A stretch of DNA of 64,000 nt from Gerris lacustris (lineage: Eukaryota > Arthropoda > Insecta > Hemiptera > Gerridae): assembly GCA_951217055.1 (NCBI GenBank), contig OX578281.1, positions 67,024,043-67,088,042 of the forward strand, read 5' to 3'. The notes beneath the pieces are model-generated. The model was not told where the DNA came from and ran no database searches. It saw nothing but the letters and a program-made list of their open reading frames with translations. Positions 23,464 to 33,135 of the stretch are shown one piece after another. A program made the translations under genes and the position numbers. Positions within the stretch are counted from its first letter, which is position 1, and each line of letters opens with the position of its first letter.

Positions 23464-24112
23464 AATATAAGGAGAGAAGAAATTCGGATTTATAGGCCAG
23501 CCTGTATTAAAATTCTTGAAATAGTTAATAGATTTGAAAATTAATTTTAAAGAGCAAGCTTTTATTAAAAATAGCTATCAATGCCAGATAATCTAGTAAA
23601 GAGAAGTAAGATTTAAACTAAATAGAGGATAACTAAATAAAGACTAACTAAATAGAGAATAACTAAATAGAGGATAACTAAATAAAGACTAACTAATTAG
23701 AGAATAACTAAATAGAGGATATCTAAATAAAGACTAACTAAATATACACTATAACTAAATAGAGAATAACTAAATAGGGGATAACTAAGTAGAGGATAAC
23801 TAAATAAAAACTAACTAAATAGAGAATAACTAAATAGGGGTTAACTAAATAAAGACTAACTAAATATAGACTAACTAAATATAGACTAACTAAATATAGA
23901 CTAACTAAATATAGACTAACTAAATATAGACTAACTAAATATAGACTAACTAAATATAGACTAACTAAATATAGACTAACTAAATATAGACTAACTAAAT
24001 AGAGAATAACTAAAATAGGGGATAACTAAATAAGAATAGTAGTTCCTTGGCTATTAATAAGCATTTTAGTTTCTACTCATGGGTATAATATGCCCTAAAT
24101 AGTTACATAATT
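23464..24112. mobile_element. TIR-bracketed TAACTAAATAGAG minisatellite (copy 1)
   Basis: A leader (about 23470-23613) containing GGAGAGAAGAA, TATAGGCC and ATAGCTATCAATGCC is followed by a tandem array (23614-24033). The unit is about 15 bp: TAACTAAATAGAGAA with GGA, AAG and ATAGAC variants. The same leader occurs inverted at 31750-31905, next to a second array of the same unit, so leader and array belong together as one element type. At the right end the array joins a single stray unit of the 86-bp satellite (24038-24112). This right border lacks the inverted leader, so the copy is incomplete. Confidence 0.75.
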
Positions 24113-24423
24113 TAGGTGCATTTTTATTGCAAGGTTATTGCAAAATAAAATGACAAGGTTATGACACAAAATAAATGAGTCTATGATATCTGGCTACTCT
24201 TGTTCTAAAATTTGTACCATAAACGTAAAAAAACTAAATCTTGATTATGCGTCTGCATCTGCCCAAAAGGATTCTACATTACAATTTTCTAGTTACACTA
24301 GGTCAGCGTCTAGACTCTTAAAACTCTTATTTTCTGGTTTAGGAAGGCGATCCTCTCTTAAAACATGAAAGTTGCTTTTAATTTAGGCTTAAAGGCTGTA
24401 AAAGTCATCCTCTAACTACGTAT
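24113..24423. other. Spacer without a recognised gene
   Basis: No supportable feature; the 61-codon open frame at 24183-24368 shows no family motif. Confidence 0.35.
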
Positions 24424-24431
24424 ATTGTTCC

Positions 24432-24694
24432 CAGGGCCGATTTAACTAATAGGGGCACGATGGGCACGTGCCCAGGGGCGCAAGAGGTTTGGGGCGCTAC
24501 TCAAAAGGTTAGGGGGGAGGGGACGGCTAAACTTTACAAGAGCAAAAAATATAAATGTGAATATGTTTAAAGTAAACCAAATATCCCTTATCCTAGAAAT
24601 GTTCTAGGATAAGGACGGGGGCTGAAAGTTCTAAGAGGGGGGGGGCGCATTTTACGGGGTGCCCAGGGCGCAGAGAACGTCTAAAACGGGCCTG
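24432..24694. mobile_element. hAT MITE, 263 bp, with intact 8-bp target duplication
   Basis: Perfect ATTGTTCC repeats flank the element (24424-24431, 24695-24702). The ends CAGGGCCGATTTA and TAAAACGGGCCTG are inverted. The interior is G-rich (GGGGCGC, a run of nine G). No coding capacity. Confidence 0.92.
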
Positions 24695-24739
24695 ATTGTT
24701 CCACATATTTCTAAATTTCCTTCAGTAAATGTTCAACTA

Positions 24740-25950
24740 CAGTCCGCCCAGTAAAATAAGACACAATAAAACCAATCATGAGGAAAACATCCCGGATTTT
24801 TCAAAATTGGCTCAGTTGTTGAGGGGGCTTTAAATGTGACTTTTTTTTTATTTTTTCGCTCATATATCTCTGAAACTATCACTCGTACCAAAAAATTTAA
24901 ACCGACAAAATTTCCTACAAAAATGTTCCTTTGCATTTAGGACCAACGTAGGACCAATTACTTCCGAGCAATGAGCTTCAGAAGTTTTTATATTTACCTA
25001 GGCTAGGACTGGGACAGCGAATTCTTTGATTTTTATAATAAAATTATTTAAATTTAAACGGAAAAACGGGAAAGAGAACGGAATTAGAGAACAGAATAAC
25101 ATTAGCGACACGATAATAAAGCAGTATTAGTAGTGAAGTGTTATAATATAACAGTTCATTGTTCATTGTAACTTGCTACTTTAGATATTCTCTTTACGTT
25201 CTCTTATATAAAAAAAAAATCGATCAGAGACACCTCAGACAAACTTTCTCATATATGAGTTCGTAATTACTTAGCCCAGTGTTTTCCATTTATAGTTTTC
25301 GTATGTACATTTAATTATTATTCAACATTTCATCAAAATTTATCGGCGGGGAATCGAACCCGGGCTCTCTCCGTCCACGTTTTAAGAGATAGATTCGTAT
25401 TTAAATGGAGTACATTCTAGAATTTTTTTAAAATCAAAATCGTCGGAAACGTTTTCGACTTTTTGGTCCCAGCGCCCCCAAATTTGGAGCTAAAATTAAT
25501 TTCTCGATTTCACCTTAGGGTATGATTTATCTGAACGTGTATGCCAAATTTCGTCAAAATCGTCTCAGTAGTTTAGACTCCAGGCGTCTGCACAGACTGA
25601 CAACAGACGACAAACGACATACAGACATTTTTTAAATACCACTTTTTTAGACTCAGGGGACCTCATAACATATAAATCCCTCAAAATCGCGCCATCACAA
25701 TACTTTCTCTTTATATGAGAAAGTAAAAAATAGATTGTTTCTGAGCTTATTTTTAATGACACTTAATTTCTCGGCCCTATTCCTCCAAAACTATTGGTTG
25801 TAAGTAAATAATGCACAAGAACATTTTTGTAAGAAATTTTGTCATCTTCAATTTTTATAAATACAATTTTTCGTTACGTGTGATAGTTTTGGAGATATGA
25901 GGGAAAAACTAAATAAAAGACACCTTACAGACCCCCTCCTTCTACCTCCC
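24740..25950. mobile_element. Old foldback-type element with diverged ~150-bp arms
   Basis: Around 24830-24965 the phrases CATATATCTCTGAAACTATCAC and ATTTCCTACAAAAATGTTC recur inverted at 25790-25905 (GAACATTTTTGTAAGAAAT, GTGATAGTTTTGGAGATATG). The ends are not sharply defined. The interior includes a box B-like phrase, GGGGAATCGAACCCGGGC (25346-25363), and phrases such as CAAATTTCGTCAAAATCGTC that are common in insect repeats. The frame at 25565-25762 is not convincing. Confidence 0.55.
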
Positions 25951-25980
25951 CTCCCCCCTCCTACCAGGCCTTTTTATTAA

Positions 25981-26945
25981 AACGAAGTTCCTTATCGCAC
26001 GTTACGGCGTCTGGGGCCCGGGAATGAATCGGAAAAAAACCGACCGTTATAAAATCAACAGTCACATAATCGACCGTCACGAAATCGACCAATGACGATA
26101 ACTTGAGTAAAAAGTGACTGATTTAGTTGAAATTTGGTACACGGTACACATGTTCATTTTACCAATGCCCAGGACGAGTTCTTTGGACAACGTTATCCGC
26201 CCAAGCGTTCGCGCGCAACGCTCAAGCAAACGTAAGCTTCAAATGTGAAATTGGAATTTTAGGATGGAAAAAAAATCTATATCTTTATCTACTTATTCAA
26301 TGAGACATTACCGATATCTTATATTTGTTCCAACGCAACGATTTTGATAAAAGTTCTTATAGACATCGTCTAAAGTCTAAAGTTAAATTGAAACAGGCAT
26401 GTAAAATTTCAACCTGATACAAGCAGAAGTTTTTGTGTAGTGAGGCAATATATTTTATAATATTTGTAATTGAGAACAGTCCTCTCCCCTACAACCATCC
26501 TCTTTAATTATCAACTCATCATGATTAACTTTTGTTTCAATATTAAATACATATTTATTGCAAGACTTCAATGTTAAAAAAAAAGTTTTTCTTTTAATTT
26601 TGCTTTCCTGTTTGGAAATTTTGCGTTTCCTGTTAATTTTGCGTCCTGTTCCCTCACTACTCGGCTCTATACTACAATCATCCTCTTTAACTATAAACTT
26701 ATCATGATTAACTATTTTCTCAATATTCAATACATAATTATTGCAAGACGCTCGCTTCAATGATAAAAAAAAAAAATATTTTCTTTTAATTTTGCCTTAA
26801 CTCCCTAATTTTAATTTTGTCTCTTTTCTAACTCCACCATGTATACGTAGTTAGCATCGTACACTCAGCAGTGTGATTTTATAATTTATATTTAATGAAA
26901 AGCGTAAGGAACTTCGTTCCTAACAGGTTTCCCGCGACACCTCAC
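25981..26945. mobile_element. Non-autonomous TIR element (family A, copy 3)
   Basis: Left end AACGAAGTTCCTTATCGC and right end GCGTAAGGAACTTCGTTCC are inverted; CCCGCGACACC follows as in copy 2. The interior matches copies 1 and 2 (ACTTGAGTAAAAAG, CAAGCGTTCGCGCGCAACGC). It contains a partial internal duplication: CATCCTCTTTAA..TAT.AACT.ATCATGATTAAC occurs near 26508 and again near 26680. No transposase. Confidence 0.7.
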
Positions 26946-27315
26946 CTTTTTTTTTCTTTGAAACTAAGGTACCAAGGAACAACTGTGCCAATTTTCCTCT
27001 TATTATATACTAGAAGAAACTTTAAGGAAGCGGAATACAATCCTTCCTTATATAATATTCCATAGCAATTATTCATACTCATAGTCTCATAGCCACAATA
27101 GTCTCGGACGCCATGTTAAATTGCTCGTAACCATTGTTCAGTCTAAATCACTTTTTTAATAATGACTCAATTGCATCGTTTTACTCTTCTATAATTATTT
27201 TATGAAGGTGAATTAACAATCCCGCTGCAATTCTAGTAAAAAAAAGAGCTATAATTGATTTTAAGATATAAATGTATAGTATTGCAATTTTAACATTCAT
27301 ATTGTATGGAATAAT
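26946..27315. other. Spacer without a recognised gene
   Basis: Nothing supportable was found. Confidence 0.35.
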
Positions 27316-27882
27316 TTTCGTCGAGTGCGGAAAGTAGCATTTTGCATGCGAGTGTGGAGTTTGCACCCGAGCGATAGCGAGGTTGGTAAAACCACACGAG
27401 CAATGCAAAATGCCGTTTTCGCACGAGTTGCGTACCGTACTTTATCTACGATTGTTAGATTTAAATAATAAATACAGAAACAAATAAACTTGCTGTATGC
27501 AAGTTCGTATCTCTCTCTTGATAAAGATGGCATTAATTCATTTGTTGTATTTTTTGCCAAATTAATTATTTCTGGAGGATTATTATTCTCCACATTTTCG
27601 TCAAAGTCACTTGATTCACTCATTGTTTTTCACTAAAAACTCGATATAAACAGTTACTTTAATAAAAGAACACCAAATTAGTTTTGTTAAATGTAAACAA
27701 ACTCACTAATCGTGCGTAAAGCTGAAGAATTCCTCTTCTTTACCGCACTAGGGCGGTAAAGAAGAGGAATTATTCAGAACTATGAGACGCGCATGCGCAA
27801 TGAATACAAGTACGTAAATAATCACTTTCTACGCATCTAAACAAAGATATAATGTTTATATTTCGTATCAATCGTAGATAAA
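27316..27882 (-). mobile_element. Family B repeat with Crypton-like gene start (copy 2)
   Basis: The best-preserved copy. On the minus strand it has the same TTTATCTACGATTGATACG end, a palindrome at about 27723-27775 (TGAAGAATTCCTCTTC inverted with one mismatch pair), then an ATG (27623) opening MSESSDFDENVENNNPPE and continuing through LMPSLSRERYELAYSKF. The acidic N-terminus followed by an SREKYE-like helix resembles the N-terminal part of Crypton-type recombinase proteins. The frame runs 108 codons and then reads into the element's terminal repeat, so catalytic parts are absent. The hairpin just upstream of the start codon suggests a conserved regulatory or terminal structure. Confidence 0.6.
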
Positions 27883-28049
27883 AATATATATACAATCTAT
27901 ATGTATTGTATATGTATATAAAGAAGAGTGCCTGGAGGTATGTGGGTCCATTATACAAATCCACAGTTTTATTGCGATCTCGATGAAAATTTGCACACTT
28001 GACCTTCAAAGAAAGGGGTACTTACTGTAGAATGTTTAAATTAGTAGAA

Positions 28050-28600
28050 TGTTAAATGTAGAAATATAAATTTTGGTATACAGGGGTTCGGGGTCCGGGG
28101 TACAAATGTCAAAGTAATGAAAACCCTTTATGATGCATATCGTTGAAAAGCTCTTTAAGAGTACAGTAATTGTTGTTATGTACATTTTTGTAATATTTTC
28201 ATTTAGAAGGGGGGTAAAATGGAAAATACAGGAAATCATAGGAAAATCTCTATAAATTATATATAAACCTCATCTTTTATTCAAATCTTAAATTACTGTA
28301 CTCTTAAAGAGCATTTCAACGATATACACCATGAAGGGTATTCGTTACCTACTTAACATTTGTACCCTGTACTCCTGCGTGCCAAAATTTATATTTAGAA
28401 ATCTCATGTAGACTGTTACTTCAAATGTCCACTTGCTGGTTACTGATACATGTGATTTTGAAATTAAAAATTTTGGTACACAAAAGTACAAAAGTCTAAG
28501 TCAGATAAGTACCTCATGATGCATGTCATTGGAAATGAAAAGCTCTTTCAGAATGTCATAATTTTTGTTACGTACACTCTTGTCATATTTTTATTTAGGA
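28050..28600. repeat. Three related ~120-bp units, one inverted
   Basis: A unit with TTTGGTATACAGG...GATGCATATCGTTGAAAAGCTCTTTAAGAGTAC (about 28070-28170) recurs inverted at about 28295-28415 and again in direct orientation, more diverged, at about 28470-28580. The first two form a foldback with a spacer of about 125 bp. No gene. Confidence 0.7.
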
Positions 28601-28956
28601 TGGAGGAAAACCGTTGTCCATTTTCAGCCAAAAATTAAGAGATTAATTCGTGGTACGACATGGTCCCGTTAAAAAAGAAATAAGATTTATAAGGTTTGTA
28701 ACATAATTTCCTCAAAACATAACAATTTCTTATGCACATTTATTGCTTCCGAGCTTACCGAAGGTAACGGAAGTATTTTTCAATGTTCTAATTGTTTTAT
28801 AATATACATTTAGATTTAGATATATCTACTTCTTTATTGTAATTTTATAGTCACTTAGGTCTGGTATTTTGGTAAACAACCTGGGCTGAGCGGCTGAGCT
28901 GGTAAACAATAAATATAAAATATATATATGTCATTAGTTTAAAAATGATTCTAATT
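28601..28956. other. Spacer with a repeat fragment
   Basis: GCTTACCGAAGGTAACGGAAG near 28752 is the inverse of a phrase in the dispersed repeat at 9385-9415 and 41345-41370. No gene. Confidence 0.4.
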
Positions 28957-29921
28957 GTCCAAGAGATAACGTGCAAAAAAGTGTCTGACTTACATCAAGC
29001 TAGAATTTTGTATACAAGTCTATCTTTTAGTGCCTTTTAAGAATATGTGGTCGGCTAGAATTGTCTGCGGGACATAGCTTGGCAATAGGCATTTGAAAAA
29101 AACAAAATGGTGGAGAGCGGCCATGTCCCGCCAATTATGGTGGACAGTATGATTTTCATGATCCTGAGTACAGAATTAGTTAGTAGACCAAAAATCAAGT
29201 CGATATTATTTTCACACTTGATAGGTTAGATGGTTAGATATTCAAATATTACTAGGCATCGCGTGGCTCTATCATTGAAGCGAGCGTATAGTAATAAATA
29301 TGTATTGAATATTGAAAAAAAAGATTATTGTGAATCATGATGAGTTGATAGATAATGGGTCTGGTAGTAGTGCAGCGGCTAGTAGTAAGGGAACCACCCC
29401 GCATTCTTACTATTCCACTAACCACACATCTCTATTTCAATATTTATAATTTGTATCTCTTTGCTACAAACAAACTACTGCATGTATCAAATTGAAATTT
29501 TGCATGCCTGTTTCAATTGTGCATCAGATGGTGTCTATGAAGTTTTATCAAAATCGTTACGTAAGAACGTAAGATATCGGTAAAAAGGTTGTTTTCTCTA
29601 TTTTAAACGTTTAGGCCCGCTTTAATAGTTTTAGCGATCTTTATTAATTCATAGCGGTGTCGCTGTTGGTTTTACTAAAAAATGTTATTTGAAAAAAATG
29701 TTCGTCTCATCGAATAGATGATGATAGAATTTTTTCCCGTCCTGAAATTCCAATTTAATTTTTGAACCTCTCGTTTACGCGAGCGTTGCGCGCGAACTCT
29801 TGGACGGATCACGCTGTCCAACGAACTTAGCCTGAGTATTAGTAAGAGGATCATGTATACCAAATTTCAACTAAATCGGTCAACTTTTACTCAAGTTATC
29901 GTCACACGCGTGAACGTTACT

Positions 29922-29961
<40 letters not shown>

Positions 29962-30296
29962 CGGAGCATATTTCGTTGAATGTAGGAAGCTCGCTACGCT
30001 CGCTTCAACTAAAATTCAACGTGGTCACCTGTTAAGGGATAAACTAACATCAACTTGATTTTCGGTCTACTAACTAATTCTGTACTCAGGGTCATGAAAA
30101 TCATATTGTCCACCATAATTGGTGAGACATGGCCGCTCTACACCGGTTTGTTTTTTTCAAACGCCTATTGCCAAGCTATGTCCCGCAGACGAACTTAGCC
30201 GACTACATATTCTTAAAAGGCGCCAGAAGATTGACTTGTATACAAAATTCTAGCTTGATGTTAGTCAGACACTTTTTTGCACGCTATCTCCTGGAC
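28957..30296. mobile_element. Long-arm palindromic MITE (family P, copy 1), interrupted
   Basis: The arms begin GTCCAAGAGATAACGTGC and end GCACGCTATCTCCTGGAC, each about 280-290 bp and inverted. The uninterrupted relative is at 42375-42949. Here the centre is split by a 755-bp element (29255-30009) at a TA. Reading frames in the arms (for example 30129-30311) recur in every arm copy, but they follow the repeat and show no protein-family motif. Confidence 0.88.
29255..30009 (-). mobile_element. TA-target element with GAAGCGAGCG ends (family A-related, copy 1)
   Basis: It lies between TA dinucleotides (29253-29254, 30010-30011). Comparison with the uninterrupted family P copy at 42.6 kb shows these are a duplication of one target TA. 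The left end is GGCATCGCGTGGCTCTATC followed by ATTGAAGCGAGCG; the right end is CGCTCGCTTCAAC. A second copy in the other orientation is at 53990-54733. It contains a CAGA tetranucleotide tract (29920-29960) and the ACTTGAGTAAAAGTTGACCG complement shared with family A. No transposase. Confidence 0.88.
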
Positions 30297-30944
30297 TATA
30301 AGCAATATTAATGATTAAAATTACAAATAATTATTTATATATTAATATACTTGCGTATTATTTTAAAATTGATTTGTACTAACTATTACGTAATTTAAAT
30401 ATATAACTTTAATTTAAAAATAGATATTGATCTTCATTCTTCAATACTTAATCATTTCAATAGAATAAATCATTGCAATAGTGAAAAGGATTTAATATTA
30501 TTGCATTTTTATTTCTTGCTTTATTTTTTATTTATTTTATTTATTTATTTCTTTTTTTTGGTAATAATCGTAGTTTCAAAAGATCAATTCAATTTTGTAT
30601 CCTTATTTTTTTTTTTTTTATCTTTTTTATGAAGATAATAAAGATAATTCATATTATTTATAAGGACAATACTTATTATTATAAAATAATAATACATTTA
30701 TTTTATAAATGAATAACCAAAGGCAAAGAAATTAAAAGAAATATTTCCAAGGTTATTGAAACAAGTTAGAAGTTATTTGATTTTTAATAAAGGAAAATAA
30801 TAAATCATTGATGACTTGATTGACTTTATTTACAGACACTTATAATAAATAAAACACTAAGAAATAAATTGATTGAAAGAACTTGATATTGAAGTAATAA
30901 CTTAATAGAAATAGAAATCAATGTTTTACAAGTAACAGTATATC
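30297..30944. other. AT-rich spacer
   Basis: T-rich and A-rich tracts, no gene recognised. Confidence 0.4.
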
Positions 30945-31905
30945 TTTGAGAGCAGACTTTTAGTTAGAAGAAAGATTTAAACTAAATAGACAGAGAATAA
31001 CTAAAAAGGGAATAACTAAATAAAAAATAACTAAATAGAGAATAACTATTTAGAGAATAACTAAATTAAGAATAACTAAATAGAGAATAACTAAATTAAG
31101 AATAATTAAACAGAGAATAACTAAATATAAAATAACTAAATAGAGAATAACTATATAAAGAATAACTAAATATAAAGCAGAATAACTAAATAGAGAATAT
31201 CTAAATAAAAAATTACTAAATAGAGAATACCTAAATAGAAGAATAACTAAATAGAAGAATGAGTATAAATAAAGAATAACTTAATAGAAGAATAACTAAA
31301 TAGAAGAATAACTAAATAAAGACTAACTAAATAGAAGAATGAGTATAAATAAAGAATAACTAAATAGAAGAATAACTAAATAGAAGAATAACTAAATAGA
31401 AGAATAACTAAATAGAAGAATAACTAAATAGAAGAATAACTAAATAAAGAACAACTAAATAGAAGAATAAGTATAAATAAAGAATAACTAAATAGAAGAA
31501 TAACTAAATAGAAGAATAACTAAATAGAAGAATAACTATATAAAGAATAACTATATAAAGAATAACTATATAAAGAATAACTAAATATAGAATAACTAAA
31601 AACAGCAAAACAGGGGCAATTGTAAATGGGAAGATGGAAGATTGACTTTAAGAATCTTATTCTCTATTTAGTTATTCTTAATCTAATTATTAATTTAGTT
31701 ATGTTTTTATTTAGTTATTCTCTATTATGTTATTCTCTATTTAGTTATTCTCGATTTAGTTTAAATCTTTCTTCTATTTACCTGATAATCCGGCAATGAT
31801 AGCTATTTTCAATCAAAGCTGGCTCTTAAAAATAAATTTTCAATTTAAAGAATTTCAAAACAGGAAGGCCTATATAGCCGCAGTTCTTCTCTCCACTCCC
31901 TCCAC
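30945..31905. mobile_element. TIR-bracketed TAACTAAATAGAG minisatellite (copy 2)
   Basis: A tandem array of about 15-16 bp units (AATAACTAAATAGAAG and variants) spans about 30985-31605. It contains a higher-order block with GAATGAGTATAAATAAAG repeated near 31255, 31335 and 31465. After a short unique spacer (31606-31661) the same unit continues in inverted orientation (about 31662-31765), followed by the inverted leader (about 31766-31905: TAAATCTTTCTTCTATTTACC, GGCAATGATAGCTATTTTC, GGCCTATATAGCC, TTCTTCTCTCC). The motif AGAAGAAAGATTTAAACTAAAT marks both array borders. Confidence 0.8.
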
Positions 31906-33135
31906 CTGACCTTTATCACGTTATTTACCATGTTATTATCACGATGCTCAACACCCCTGAAAATTACTCCAAAAAAGAAAACAAAATTATCAGCTGCTCA
32001 AAAATTCAAAATGGCGGATAATTCACGTCACGCGAAACAAATATTTTTTTTAAAATTTTGAATAGGGTATCAAATGAAAGGTATTGAAGAGTAGATTACA
32101 AAACTAAATAACACCTGTGGAAAGTGTTTACTTTTTCATTTTGTCAAAAAACATCAAAATTTTGCATTGAGCGGCCCCCTCACATTAAATATTATACCTG
32201 GTAAATGCCCAGATGACCCTAATTGTAAATCGGGCCTGTGAAAAGTAGATCTATCTTTCATCATAACCGGACATATTTAAACGTTTTTAACTCATATTCT
32301 AAAAAATAAGTGAAAGATGGATATTTTGATTATAAGAATCAGGCTTATTTGACTTTACTTTATTGGACTACTACTATACACTAATTATCAAGTTAACGTT
32401 TATAAATTATAAATATAAGTACGAAATGTAATTAAACTCTATATAACTTAACTAAACTAAGAAATAAATACTTTCAATAAACTATCATATGCACTTTGTA
32501 AAACACCGAAGCTTTAATATGCAAGATACATTTTAAAAGCAGTACTTAATTCAATAATTTACCTGATTTTTTTTTTCCTACTACTGAGAAAAATGTAGAA
32601 GAGTTCAAATTTAAAATATAAACCGGGAAAATAGTAAGTCCAGCCAGTTGACGATGCACTGTTACCAATCACACTCTTAGAAAAATAAAATCCCTATATT
32701 CAATATGATTTTATTAGACCACAAACATATTTTTGTATGGAAATAAATAATTAATTATATTTGTAAATTAAATTAAAATATTTGATTTTAACTTCTTCAT
32801 TTAAAAAATCATATTTATACAAAAAACACTAAAATTATTTTAAAACCTACGCGAAAACAGTATAACCTTTTCTGTTGTCATTTGTTTATTATGATTATGA
32901 TAATGTCTGATAATACGAATTCTCACTCTAGTCTCACTTCTCAGTCTCATTTCTCATGGATTTCACTTTTATCATTTGTGATTTGTGATTAATATTTTAC
33001 CTGAAATATTAATCACAAATTTTAACAAGGAAAATATAAATGTGTAATATTAGTGCTTTAGGATTATAAAATCGTTTGAAGTAGTGATAAGTTAGTTTTT
33101 TCTTTATTTGTTTTTGTATAAATTGGTAGGTTTGT
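31906..33135. other. Upstream region of SUDS3
   Basis: No coding exon was recognised. The last 200 bases before the SUDS3 start have repeated TCTCACTTCTCAGTCTCATTTCTC-like pyrimidine phrases (32925-32955), which could include the transcription start; no TATA box is apparent. 33010-33135 is probably 5' leader. Confidence 0.4.

Noticed and set aside
25346..25363. GGGGAATCGAACCCGGGC as a possible tRNA T-arm
   Set aside because: No acceptable box A, anticodon arm or acceptor stem at tRNA spacing on the minus strand; probably a SINE remnant.
30129..30311. 60-codon frame (MAALHRFVFFKRLLPS) conserved in three places
   Set aside because: It lies in the arms of the family P palindrome and is repeated because the arms are; no family match.
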